From the NCBI RefSeq assembly GCF_021605415.1, contig NZ_WKEQ01000012.1, positions 62,001-126,000 of the forward strand: a stretch of 64,000 nucleotides of DNA, written 5' to 3'. The notes beneath the pieces are model-generated. The model was given only the letters and a program-made list of their open reading frames with translations, was not told the DNA's origin and searched no databases. This document shows, one piece after another, positions 9,384 to 17,911 of the stretch; positions within the stretch are counted from its first letter, which is position 1; every line of letters starts with the position of its first letter. Made by a program: the position numbers and the translations under genes. Source of the DNA: Pseudomonas syringae. Lineage in GTDB: Bacteria > Pseudomonadota > Gammaproteobacteria > Pseudomonadales > Pseudomonadaceae.

Positions 9384-10459
9384 TGTTGCGCCTCCTGTCG
9401 GTGCAACAGGGCTTTGATCTCCTGACACATCGCCTGACCCTCGCTGGCGCCGCAGCCGACGAAAAACAGTGGCTGCTCGGACGAGCCTTCGAGGACGAGC
9501 AAGCGTTCGACCTGGTCATCGGCGAATGCACCCGTCAGCCAGGTGTGCAAGCCCAGCGCAGTGGCCACCAGTTGAAAGGTTTGTGACAGATGCCCGGCCT
9601 CGACAAGCGCCATCCGATAGGCCCGTGAGTGTTTATATTTCCACCAGAGTTTGTCGAATCGTGCCGTGATGAACAGGCCCAGCGGCAGGTTATTGATGAA
9701 ATGCTGGCCGCTCAGGATCTGGCCGAGCGGTGTGTCGGGCAGTCGACAGACCCGGCTAATGGCGTGGCTGGAGGGAAGATAGGCATAAATGCCAGGCGTA
9801 ACGCCCTCGACGTTGCGAATCCAGACAAAACCGTCACAGGCATTCAGTCCACCGCCGGAAGGGCTGCAGCGGCGTGCGCCAAGGCCTTGGGCAACGCCCT
9901 CATCCGGTTGCAGCGCGCGTTCGTGGAGGTAGCCGAGCGACAGATAAAGCAGTGTGCCGAGATCCTCGAGCGATAGGCCGTCATCGGTAAACGAGCGACA
10001 GGTTTTGCGATGGGTCAGGGCGTAAAGCAGGTCGTCATGACACAGCGCTGAAGAAGGCGGCAGAGCGATAGGCCGACCGCGCAGCGTTTTCGGTCTTGCA
10101 TGGTGAGGAGCAGCCGTGGACAAAACATCGTTGCAATGCTCCAGATATTGACTGGACCACTCATGGATATTTCGCGGTATATGTTCGAAAGGAATATTTT
10201 GGGTGCCGATATGGAAAATTTTCGACAGTTCATCCCAACCCCATGGCGGGCTCTCTATTTTTGAAACAGTCAATATTCCTGCGCTCAGCAAATCTGTATC
10301 TATTATGTTTTTATTATTGAATGAATTTGGGTTGTTGATGAGTTGTGCCAGTCTGGATGCATAACTCAGATCAAGTTCGTGTTGGGTATGTTCTTTATAA
10401 TTCCAGATTATTTGTCCGGGCGGACGAGGCAATATGAACAGGTATGGATTGATGTGCAT
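9380..10459 (-). CDS. SagB-type flavin (FMN) dehydrogenase
   Basis: A 359-residue nitroreductase-fold enzyme of the SagB/ThcOx family. An N-terminal extension of about 140 residues, including YKEHTQHELDLSYASRLAQL, precedes the FMN domain. The FMN-binding RSF motif is at 155-157, RRCSPSGGGLN at 196-206, and HLSQTFQLVATALGLHTWLTGAF lies near residue 300. SagB enzymes oxidise azolines to azoles in peptide natural products, but no YcaO cyclodehydratase is present and the peptide lacks Cys and Ser. It may therefore dehydrogenate another bond. The first third of the gene is strikingly AT-rich with Asn-rich codons, unlike its neighbours, which suggests acquisition by transfer. Confidence 0.88.
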   Translation of the reverse strand: MHINPYLFILPRPPGQIIWNYKEHTQHELDLSYASRLAQLINNPNSFNNKNIIDTDLLSAGILTVSKIESPPWGWDELSKIFHIGTQNIPFEHIPRNIHEWSSQYLEHCNDVLSTAAPHHARPKTLRGRPIALPPSSALCHDDLLYALTHRKTCRSFTDDGLSLEDLGTLLYLSLGYLHERALQPDEGVAQGLGARRCSPSGGGLNACDGFVWIRNVEGVTPGIYAYLPSSHAISRVCRLPDTPLGQILSGQHFINNLPLGLFITARFDKLWWKYKHSRAYRMALVEAGHLSQTFQLVATALGLHTWLTGAFADDQVERLLVLEGSSEQPLFFVGCGASEGQAMCQEIKALLHRQEAQQ

Positions 10460-10481
10460 GACAATTCACTCTGGCAGGCAA

Positions 10482-10513
10482 GGGCGCTGGAGTGCCGGCG
10501 TGTTCCAGCGCCC
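10482..10513 (-). promoter_or_regulatory. Intercistronic hairpin between the peptide and SagB genes
   Basis: A perfect 10-bp inverted repeat, GGGCGCTGGA at 10482-10491 and TCCAGCGCCC at 10504-10513, around a 12-base loop. It lies in the 62-base gap between the 23-codon gene and the SagB start. There is no T-tract, so full termination is unlikely. Such hairpins after a peptide precursor gene often act as partial attenuators or RNA-stabilising ends that raise the precursor:enzyme ratio; that role here is inference. Confidence 0.7.
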
Positions 10514-10521
10514 GGACTTAC

Positions 10522-10593
10522 TTAACGGACTTTAGGAGCAACCAGAAAAGCCAGGTTGGCGAGGGTGTTGTTTTCCAGAATGATTGTTTTCAT
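10522..10593 (-). CDS. 23-residue peptide, candidate precursor of a modified peptide
   Basis: A very short gene starting at the ATG at 10591-10593, with a strong AAGGAG ribosome site (complement of 10602-10607) exactly 8 bases before it. The product begins MKTIILENN and ends LVAPKVR. It has one Glu, three Asn and two Thr (positions 3 and 10), and no Cys, Ser, Tyr, Trp or His. It is the first gene of the operon with the SagB-type dehydrogenase, AurF-like oxygenase and exporter, and a hairpin separates it from the enzyme genes. Size and position recall PqqA-like precursors, but there is no recognisable relationship. A leader peptide controlling the operon is the alternative. Confidence 0.65.
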   Translation of the reverse strand: MKTIILENNTLANLAFLVAPKVR

Positions 10594-10849
10594 GACATGA
10601 ACTCCTTGTTCATTAATGGTTCGTTAAAGTCACCTCGTGGCGACAACTTGATAATAGTTTGTAATGGAATATTGGCAATAGGAAATTGAGTAGGAATATT
10701 CCAGTAATTTGTCGGAGTGATCTTGTCGGGAAGTTTGAGTTGTAAGTTATATGTATTAAAGTCTGAGGCGAACAGAAACATCCTGCATGCCGGTAGGACG
10801 AAAGTGTAGGACGGGCGACTAGAGAAAGGGGCGTGCAGGGGTGTAAGCA
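10594..10849 (-). other. AT-rich upstream region with an undecided 63-codon frame
   Basis: About 255 bases of unusually AT-rich sequence separate the rlmI terminator from the 23-codon gene. On the minus strand an open frame of 63 codons (ATG at 10781, stop at 10590) ends in ATGTCATGA, so its stop overlaps the peptide ATG by 4 bases as in coupled genes. It has no ribosome site before its ATG, and a good promoter lies inside it, so I do not call it a gene. Two direct GTAGGAC copies (10793-10799 and 10806-10812, 13-bp period) could be a regulator site. Confidence 0.4.
10651..10678 (-). promoter_or_regulatory. Putative sigma-70 promoter of the peptide operon
   Basis: On the minus strand TTGCCA (complement of 10673-10678) and TATTAT (complement of 10651-10656) are separated by 16 bases, close to the sigma-70 consensus. 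A transcript would start near 10645, giving a leader of about 50 bases before the 23-codon gene. The surrounding AT-richness makes chance matches more likely. Confidence 0.45.
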
Positions 10850-10876
10850 AACGGGGAGCCCAGTGGGCTCCCCGTT
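10850..10876 (-). terminator. Terminator after rlmI
   Basis: AACGGGGAGCCCA (10850-10862) pairs perfectly with TGGGCTCCCCGTT (10864-10876). On the minus strand, after the rlmI stop, it continues as TTTGCTTAC, a weak T-run. It separates rlmI from the peptide operon. Confidence 0.75.
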
Positions 10877-10919
10877 AAGTCTGATAGCAGCGTCAAGTCG
10901 AGCTTTGAGCTCCGAGCGT

Positions 10920-12116
10920 TTAGCTGTTTGGCAGAAGCCGACAGGTGATGCTCTTGATGTAACGGGTTTCGGCGATGGCCGGGTGCACCGGGTGATCCGG
11001 GCCCTGACCGCCGCGCTCGAGCATCTGGATGTTGCGATCCAGGTGACGGGCGCTGGTCAGCAGGATGTTTTGCAGGTCGTCTTCCGGCAGGTGCATCGAG
11101 CACGAGGCGCTGAACAGGATGCCGTCCTTGTTGAGCAGACGCATGGCTTGCTCGTTCAGACGACGGTAGGCGCCTTCACCGTTTTTCATGTCTTTTTTGC
11201 GTTTGATGAACGCCGGAGGGTCGGCCACGATCACGTCGAAGCGCTCTTCGCTGGCCTTGAGTTCTTTCAGGGCTTCGAACACGTCGCCTTCGATGCAGGT
11301 CATTTTTTCGGCGACACCGTTCAGCGCGGCGTTGCGCTCGACGCCGTCCAGGGCAAACGCCGAGGCGTCGACGCAGAACACTTCACTGGCGCCGAATGTG
11401 GCGGCTTGCACGCCCCAGCCGCCGATGTAGCTGTAGAGATCGAGTACACGCTTGCCTTTGGCGTAGGGCGCCAGACGCGCGCGGTTCATGCGGTGATCGT
11501 AGAACCAGCCGGTTTTCTGACCCTGGATCACCGGGGCTTCGAATTTCACGCCGTTTTCTTCCAGTGCGACCCATTCCGGCACCAGGCCGAATACGGTTTC
11601 GACGTAACGGTTGAGGCCTTCGGCATCGCGAGCGGCGGAGTCGTTCTTGAACAGGATGCCGCTCGGCTTGAGCACTTGGGTCAGCGCTGCAATCACATCG
11701 TCCTTGTGGGCTTCCATGGTCGCCGAAGCGATCTGTACCACCAGAATGTCACCGAAACGGTCGACCACCAGGCCCGGCAGCAAGTCGGAATCGCCGTAGA
11801 CCAGACGATAGAACGGCTTGTCGAACAGACGATCACGCAGGGACAGCGCCACGTTGAGGCGGTGAACCAGCAGCGATTTGTCCAGCGGCACCTTGATGTC
11901 ACGCGACAGCAAGCGTGCGCAGATCAGGTTGTTCGGGCTCATCGCCACGATGCCCAGCGGTTTGCCGCCGGCGGCTTCGAGGATGGCCTGGTCGCCGGCC
12001 TTGAAACCGTGCAATGGCGTGGCGGCCACGTCGATTTCGTTGCTGTAGACCCACAAGTGGCCGTTTCGCAGGCGTCGGTCGGCGTTGGCTTTGAGGCGCA
12101 GGCTAGGCAGGGACAT
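10920..12116 (-). CDS. rlmI: 23S rRNA m5C methyltransferase (RlmI-type)
   Basis: A 398-residue SAM-dependent methyltransferase. The N-terminal 75 residues (LRLKANADRRLRNGHLWVYSNEI) form a PUA RNA-binding domain. The Rossmann fold begins at VLDLYSYIGGWGVQAATFGA. The catalytic motifs ADPPAF and SCSMHL are those of the RlmI/YccW cytosine-C5 branch, which modifies 23S rRNA C1962 in E. coli. Length matches the E. coli protein. It is monocistronic with its own terminator. Site specificity is inferred from the family. Confidence 0.87.
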   Translation of the reverse strand: MSLPSLRLKANADRRLRNGHLWVYSNEIDVAATPLHGFKAGDQAILEAAGGKPLGIVAMSPNNLICARLLSRDIKVPLDKSLLVHRLNVALSLRDRLFDKPFYRLVYGDSDLLPGLVVDRFGDILVVQIASATMEAHKDDVIAALTQVLKPSGILFKNDSAARDAEGLNRYVETVFGLVPEWVALEENGVKFEAPVIQGQKTGWFYDHRMNRARLAPYAKGKRVLDLYSYIGGWGVQAATFGASEVFCVDASAFALDGVERNAALNGVAEKMTCIEGDVFEALKELKASEERFDVIVADPPAFIKRKKDMKNGEGAYRRLNEQAMRLLNKDGILFSASCSMHLPEDDLQNILLTSARHLDRNIQMLERGGQGPDHPVHPAIAETRYIKSITCRLLPNS

Positions 12117-12199
12117 GACGTCGCTCCGGAAAAAAGAGCGGGAGTATAGCGTGTTGAGGGTTGTGCAGGGTTCGGAGGGCGATGAAACGCTGATGACGC

Positions 12200-12265
12200 T
12201 TTCGCGAGCAGGCTCGCTCCTACATTGGGTTGCGTTTCAATGTGGGAGCGAGCTTGCTCGCGAAG
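12200..12265. repeat. REP pair, TCGCGAGCAGGCTCGC type
   Basis: TTCGCGAGCAGGCTCGCTCC at 12201-12220 faces its near-complement GGAGCGAGCTTGCTCGCGAA ending at 12264. The core differs from the GCTGGCAAGCCAGC family elsewhere in the window. It sits between the start of rlmI and the end of the DJ-1/PfpI gene. Confidence 0.85.
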
Positions 12266-12269
12266 GTGG

Positions 12270-12809
12270 TTACGCCGACATCAAGTTGATCAGTTCACGA
12301 TTGAATGCCGGAATATCGTCCGGCTGGCGGCTGCTGATCAGGTTGCCGTCCTTGACCACTTCCTGGTCGACCCAATGAGCGCCGGCGTTGGTCAAGTCAT
12401 CCTTGAGCGTTTTGTAACTGGTCATGGTCTTGCCGTTGACCAGTCCCGAAGAAATCAGCAACCAGCCGCCATGGCAGATCACCGCAATCGGCTTGCCGGC
12501 CGAAACAGCGGTTTTGACCAGATGCTGGGCGTCCTGATCGATCCGGATCGTGTCGGAGTTCTGCACGCCGCCGGGCAACACCACCGCGTCGTACTGCTCG
12601 ATGCTGCTGGCCTGAAAGGTCTGGTCGACCTTGAAATCATCCGCCGGTTTGTCATGGTTCCAGCCTTTGACCTGTCCCGCTTCGGCCGACAAGATGTCGA
12701 CCTGCGCGCCGGCCTGTTCCAGCGCTTCTTTCGGGCCGGTGAGTTCGGCTTGTTCGAAACCATCGGTCACCAAAACGGCGACGCGTTTGCCTTGAAGGGA
12801 AGTAGCCAT
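12270..12809 (-). CDS. DJ-1/PfpI family protein
   Basis: A 179-residue class I glutamine-amidotransferase-fold protein of the DJ-1/PfpI/YhbO family, whose members act as deglycases, chaperones or peptidases in stress protection. It opens with GKRVAVLVTDGFEQAEL. The nucleophile elbow is AVICHGGWLL, giving the catalytic Cys-His pair, with the acidic partner probably in the early GFEQ segment. I chose the ATG at 12809 because AGGAG precedes it at good spacing; 23 further codons are open upstream without a site. It is transcribed away from the HDOD gene. The exact activity cannot be read from sequence. Confidence 0.85.
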   Translation of the reverse strand: MATSLQGKRVAVLVTDGFEQAELTGPKEALEQAGAQVDILSAEAGQVKGWNHDKPADDFKVDQTFQASSIEQYDAVVLPGGVQNSDTIRIDQDAQHLVKTAVSAGKPIAVICHGGWLLISSGLVNGKTMTSYKTLKDDLTNAGAHWVDQEVVKDGNLISSRQPDDIPAFNRELINLMSA

Positions 12810-12983
12810 CGATAAGCTCCTGAGTCTGTGGGAATTTGTCGTTGCTCGAGTGCGAATTGATGCGCTCGGCATTACCAATTCCGAAGCCTGAGCTTGAATG
12901 AAAGTTCCTCCCGTGCGCCCGTCGGTGTGTCAGATCACTGACCGGACGGGTTAGAATCGCCGCCTGTCCCAGAGTGTGTACTT

Positions 12984-13850
12984 ATGTCCCAAGAGCTGAC
13001 CACCGAACAGATTCAACAGTCCCTGCAAGGCATCAGTGTGCCCGCGCAGCCGCAGATCATGGTGGATCTGCAAATGGAGCAGTACATGCCCGATCCGGAT
13101 CTGGAGACGATCGCCAAGCTGATCTCCCAGGATCCCGGCCTGTCCGGCGCCTTGCTGAAAATCGTCAACTCGCCGTATTACGGCTTGAGCAACAAGATCA
13201 CTTCGATCCAGCGTGCGGTGAACCTGTTGGGCAGCCGTTCGATCATCAACCTGATCAACGCGCAGTCGATCAAGGGCGAGATGAATGATGACACCATCGT
13301 CACCCTTAACCGTTTCTGGGACACCGCCCAGGATGTGGCGATGACCTGCCTGACACTGGCCAAGCGCATCGGCACCCAGGCTGGTGATGAAGCTTATGCA
13401 CTCGGCCTGTTCCACGATTGCGGCGTGCCGTTGATGTTGCAGCGGTTTCCCAATTACATGTCGGTGCTGGAAGAAGCCTACGCAAGTGCCAGTGCCACCT
13501 GCCGGGTTGTGGACACTGAAAACAGTGTGTTCAACACCAACCACGCCGTGGTCGGTTATTACACTGCCAAGTCCTGGCGTCTGCCGGAGCATGTCAGCGC
13601 GGCCATCGCCAATCACCACAACGCCCTGGCGATTTTCAGCGATGAAACGTCGCGCAACAGTCAGCTGAAAAACCTGTTGGCGATCCTGAAAATGGCCGAG
13701 CACATTTGCGCGTCTTATCGGGTTTTGGGCAACCAGACCGAAGACCACGAGTGGAACAGCATCGGGGCGCTGATCCTCGATTACGTGGGGCTGTCGGACT
13801 ACGATTTCGAAACCCTGAAGCAAACGATCCGCGACCTCGGCGCTCACTGA
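12984..13850 (+). CDS. HDOD domain protein
   Basis: A 288-residue protein made almost entirely of an HDOD domain, the HD-like output fold that lacks a full phosphohydrolase site. It runs from SVPAQPQIMVDLQMEQYMPDPDL through ISQDPGLSGALLKIVNSPYYG and NLLGSRSIINLINAQSI to GLFHDCGVPLML. HDOD proteins take part in signalling or in assembling cyclic-nucleotide and chemosensory complexes; the partner is unknown here. A TAGAAT -10 like sequence occurs at 12952. mutM follows 23 bases later on the same strand and may be co-transcribed. Confidence 0.85.
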   Translation: MSQELTTEQIQQSLQGISVPAQPQIMVDLQMEQYMPDPDLETIAKLISQDPGLSGALLKIVNSPYYGLSNKITSIQRAVNLLGSRSIINLINAQSIKGEMNDDTIVTLNRFWDTAQDVAMTCLTLAKRIGTQAGDEAYALGLFHDCGVPLMLQRFPNYMSVLEEAYASASATCRVVDTENSVFNTNHAVVGYYTAKSWRLPEHVSAAIANHHNALAIFSDETSRNSQLKNLLAILKMAEHICASYRVLGNQTEDHEWNSIGALILDYVGLSDYDFETLKQTIRDLGAH

Positions 13851-13873
13851 TGCGTACCTGATTCGAGAAACCC

Positions 13874-14686
13874 ATGCCTGAACTGCCAGAAGTCGAAACC
13901 ACCCGCCGGGGCATCGCCCCGCACCTGGAAGGCCAGCGTGTCAGCCGGGTGATCGTGCGCGATCGGCGCTTGCGCTGGCCGATTCCGGAAGACCTCGATG
14001 TGCGGCTTTCCGGCCAGCGCATCGTCTTGGTGGAGCGGCGGGCCAAGTATTTGCTGATCAACGCCGAGGTCGGGACGTTGATCAGCCATTTGGGCATGTC
14101 GGGCAATTTGCGTCTTGTTGAGGCCGGGTTGCCAGCCCTTAAGCATGAGCATGTGGATATCGAGCTGGAATCGGGACTAGCCCTGCGCTACACCGATCCG
14201 CGTCGTTTCGGCGCAATGCTCTGGAGCACCGACCCGCTCAATCACGAACTGTTGATTCGTCTCGGGCCGGAGCCGTTGACCGATCTGTTCGATGGCGAGC
14301 GGCTGTTCCAGTTGTCACGTGGCCGTTCAATGGCGATCAAGCCGTTCATCATGGATAACGCGGTGGTGGTCGGCGTCGGCAATATCTACGCGACGGAAGC
14401 GCTGTTCGCTGCCGGCATCGACCCGCGTCGCGAGGCTGGGGGGATTTCCCGGGGGCGTTATCTGAAACTGGCCATCGAGATCAAACGCATCCTCGCCGCC
14501 GCCATCGAGCGTGGCGGCACCACCTTGCGCGATTTCATCGGCGGTGATGGTCAGCCGGGGTATTTTCAGCAGGAACTGTTCGTTTACGGGCGCGGTGGCG
14601 AGCATTGCAAGGTCTGCGGCACCGGCTTGCGGGAAGTGAAGCTGGGGCAGCGTGCCAGTGTCTGGTGTCCACGTTGCCAGACGTAA
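13874..14686 (+). CDS. mutM: Formamidopyrimidine-DNA glycosylase
   Basis: Excises 8-oxoguanine and formamidopyrimidines and cleaves the abasic site (base excision repair). The 270-residue product has the catalytic N-terminus [12 protein letters not shown] (Pro2 nucleophile, Glu3). It also has the Lys in RRAKYLLI, the helix-two-turn-helix region around [17 protein letters not shown], and a C-terminal zinc finger CKVCG...CPRCQ. These are all the elements of a bifunctional Fpg. It lies just downstream of the HDOD gene. Confidence 0.96.
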   Translation: MPELPEVETTRRGIAPHLEGQRVSRVIVRDRRLRWPIPEDLDVRLSGQRIVLVERRAKYLLINAEVGTLISHLGMSGNLRLVEAGLPALKHEHVDIELESGLALRYTDPRRFGAMLWSTDPLNHELLIRLGPEPLTDLFDGERLFQLSRGRSMAIKPFIMDNAVVVGVGNIYATEALFAAGIDPRREAGGISRGRYLKLAIEIKRILAAAIERGGTTLRDFIGGDGQPGYFQQELFVYGRGGEHCKVCGTGLREVKLGQRASVWCPRCQT

Positions 14687-14749
14687 GGGGCTGAAAAGTC
14701 CGACGGTCTATAGTGAGTTATCTCACTGCTCAGCCCGAAGGATCGTGCC

Positions 14750-15073
14750 ATGAAATCCCTGCAAGTCCTGTTACTCGCACTGCTGCTGTGTTCCAGCCTG
14801 CCAACCCTGGCAGCGGAAAGCGGCAGCGGCGATCCTCGCTATACGATTCAAAACCCACCGGCCTACGCCATGCTCGGCGATTTGCTGATCGCACGCCCTT
14901 TGCTGGTGGTGGCGACGGTGATTGGTGCGGGAGCGTTTGTGGTGTCGTTGCCGTTTACCGCGCTGGGTGGCGGTATTGGCGATGCGGGCCAGGCGCTGGT
15001 GGTGGACCCGGCGAAGGCTGCGTTTGTGCGGTGCCTGGGGTGTATTGGCGAAGGGTTTGAGCAGCGCGAGTGA
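14750..15073 (+). CDS. Small exported membrane protein, unknown function
   Basis: A 107-residue protein with a typical signal peptide (residues 1-22, ending TLAAES). One strongly hydrophobic segment, [24 protein letters not shown], follows at about 48-72. Two cysteines ([11 protein letters not shown]) close to the C-terminus could form a disulphide or bind metal. It is conserved next to mutM in pseudomonads as far as I recall, but no function is known to me. A short hairpin, AGTGAG/CTCACT at 14712-14727, lies just upstream. Confidence 0.75.
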   Translation: MKSLQVLLLALLLCSSLPTLAAESGSGDPRYTIQNPPAYAMLGDLLIARPLLVVATVIGAGAFVVSLPFTALGGGIGDAGQALVVDPAKAAFVRCLGCIGEGFEQRE

Positions 15074-15104
15074 ACTGATCGGGATTTTGTTGCGATGTTG
15101 ATGC

Positions 15105-15184
15105 CTCATCGCTGGCAAACCAGGCGCTCACACGATTTGTGTTTCAACTCGAAACCTGTGGGAGTCTGGCTTGCCAGCGATGGC
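15105..15184. repeat. REP pair, GCTGGCAAGCCAGC type (left copy degenerate)
   Basis: TCATCGCTGGCAAACCAGGC near 15107 faces CTGTGGGAGTCTGGCTTGCC and CAGCGATGG ending near 15183. The left copy has drifted from consensus. The pair lies between two convergent genes. Confidence 0.75.
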
Positions 15185-15206
15185 GTCGGAACGGGCGCTA
15201 GAGATT

Positions 15207-15497
<291 letters not shown>

Positions 15498-15572
15498 TCA
15501 ATGCGCGCAATTGTGCCGCATTGGGGCGCGCAGTGCACGCCGAGGGTGATCAAGGGTGGTTTGGCTGCTATT

Positions 15573-16192
<620 letters not shown>

Positions 16193-16220
16193 CTATAGAC
16201 GATAGGAATGGTCCGTTTTT

Positions 16221-17816
16221 TTAGGGATTTCTTAACCGTTCGCCGAGAGAATTCGTCAGTTGCGCCGTCAGACCGTACACCGACAATTGTGGATTGGCAC
16301 CAATGCTGGTGGGGAACAAAGAGCCGTCGTGGATCGACAGGTTGGTGAGCTGATGATGCCGGCCCAGACTGTCTGTCACCGCGGTTTTCGGGTCTTCACC
16401 CATCGCACAACCGCCCATCACATGGGCGCTGCCCAGACGTGTGCGATACAACTCAAGGCTCAAGCCGTCGATCAGCGAGCGCGCCTCGGCGAGGGAGTTC
16501 ACGTAGCGGGCATCGGCGTGCATCGGCATCACGGCTTTGGCGCCGCCGGCGAACTGAATCTCGGCCATGCTGTGAAATGCCCGGCGCAATCCGTCCCAGG
16601 CATAGGGCGAGACTTGATAGTCGAGCACCGGCGAGCCGTCGCCGCGCAATTCGACGCTGCCACCAGGACTGTCCGGGTGAAAACCGTCCCGCAACAACGC
16701 CAACATCGCGTGAGTGTGGGGCAGATCCGCCATGTGTTGCGCGCTCTCCTGGCCGAAACCGCCGAGCAACGTAGCGGCCAGCGCCGGGTGCAGCGGTGGC
16801 ACTTCAAGTTTGTAGCCCATCTGGCCAGTGGCGCCGTCTTGCCACTGGAAATAATCGGAGTAGATCGACTGAGGTGCGCCGTAAAACGGGTTGATCACTT
16901 CGTCGAAGCGCGCGGCCGACATGTTCACCAGGTGCAGAAACGTGCGTTTGCCCACCCGTTGATGCGGATCCGGCGCGTCCGAGCGCAACAGCAGCGCCGG
17001 GCTGTTGATGCCGCCGCCTGCCAGCACGTAATGCCGCGCCTTCACCGTGATCGTGCGGCCCGTCGGCGCGACGCAGCGCTCATCCATCGCCACGCATTGC
17101 AGGCTCGAGATTTTGTCGCCGCTGATCAGCAGTTTCTCCGCGCGGGCCAGATACAACAACTCGCCGCCCTGTTCCAGGGTCGCCGGGATGGTCGTGACCA
17201 TCATCGATTGCTTGGCATTGGTCGGACAGCCCATGCCGCAATAACCGAGGTTCCAGCAACCGCGCACGTTGCGCGGAATCACATGCCAGCTGTAGCCGAG
17301 TTGTTCACAGCCCTTGCGGATCACGTCGTTGTTGGCGTTTGGCGGCACCAACCACGGGGCGACACCGAGGCGCTGTTCCATTTTTTCGAACCACGGCGCC
17401 ATGTCGGCGGCGCTGTGACCTTTGACGTTGTGTTCTGCGGCCCAGTGTTCGAGGGTCGGCTCCGGGGTGCGGAAACTCGAGGTCCAGTTGATCAACGTGG
17501 TGCCGCCAACGGCGCGCCCCTGAAGGATGGTGATCGCGCCATCCTTGCTCATGCGGCCGATGCCTTCCTGATAGAGACTGCTGTAGGCATGATCTTCGAG
17601 CAATTTGAAATCGCTGCTGGTTTTGAGCGGGCCTTCTTCGATCAGCAGCACTTTGTAGCCCGCCGCGCTGAGAATTTCCGCTGTGGTGCCGCCGCCGGCA
17701 CCGCTGCCGATGATTGCCACATCGGTTTCCAGCGTCAGGTCGTCGGTCAGTCGGGCGCCGTTGTAGGTTTTCCAGCCACGGGCGAGGCCTTCTCGGAATG
17801 GGTCGGGTACGGGCAT
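16221..17816 (-). CDS. GMC-family FAD oxidoreductase
   Basis: A 531-residue flavoprotein. The dinucleotide-binding GSGAGGGTTAEILSAAGYKVLLIEEG is near residue 37. The GMC C-terminal block runs from HVMGGCAMGEDP through SIHDGSLFPTSIGANPQLSVYGL. A cysteine group CWNLGYCGMGCPTNAKQS resembles long-chain alcohol and choline/cholesterol-type members. It lacks a signal peptide. The downstream partner in transcription order is missing, but the upstream minus-strand gene encodes a Tat-exported small protein and the next an aldehyde dehydrogenase. Together these suggest stepwise alcohol-to-acid oxidation. I took the ATG at 17816 since residues upstream are non-conserved in character. Confidence 0.85.
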   Translation of the reverse strand: MPVPDPFREGLARGWKTYNGARLTDDLTLETDVAIIGSGAGGGTTAEILSAAGYKVLLIEEGPLKTSSDFKLLEDHAYSSLYQEGIGRMSKDGAITILQGRAVGGTTLINWTSSFRTPEPTLEHWAAEHNVKGHSAADMAPWFEKMEQRLGVAPWLVPPNANNDVIRKGCEQLGYSWHVIPRNVRGCWNLGYCGMGCPTNAKQSMMVTTIPATLEQGGELLYLARAEKLLISGDKISSLQCVAMDERCVAPTGRTITVKARHYVLAGGGINSPALLLRSDAPDPHQRVGKRTFLHLVNMSAARFDEVINPFYGAPQSIYSDYFQWQDGATGQMGYKLEVPPLHPALAATLLGGFGQESAQHMADLPHTHAMLALLRDGFHPDSPGGSVELRGDGSPVLDYQVSPYAWDGLRRAFHSMAEIQFAGGAKAVMPMHADARYVNSLAEARSLIDGLSLELYRTRLGSAHVMGGCAMGEDPKTAVTDSLGRHHQLTNLSIHDGSLFPTSIGANPQLSVYGLTAQLTNSLGERLRNP

Positions 17817-17869
17817 CGTTCGGGCTCTCTTTTTGTTATATGCCGGATTTTTGGTGTTTGGGCTGATCC

Positions 17870-17896
17870 CATCGCGAGCAGGCTCACTCCTACAGG
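17870..17896. repeat. Single REP, TCGCGAGCAGGCTC type
   Basis: One copy, CATCGCGAGCAGGCTCACTC followed by CTACAGGG, with no inverted partner nearby. It lies between the GMC oxidoreductase start and the Tat protein end. Confidence 0.65.
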
Positions 17897-17911
17897 GTCG
17901 GGTTGGGGTTT

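Noticed and set aside
7205-10593. Relation of the peptide operon to mangotoxin/pvf-type clusters, which also contain AurF-like enzymes
   Set aside because: Those clusters contain a nonribosomal peptide synthetase, which is absent here, and as I recall them have no SagB-type enzyme.
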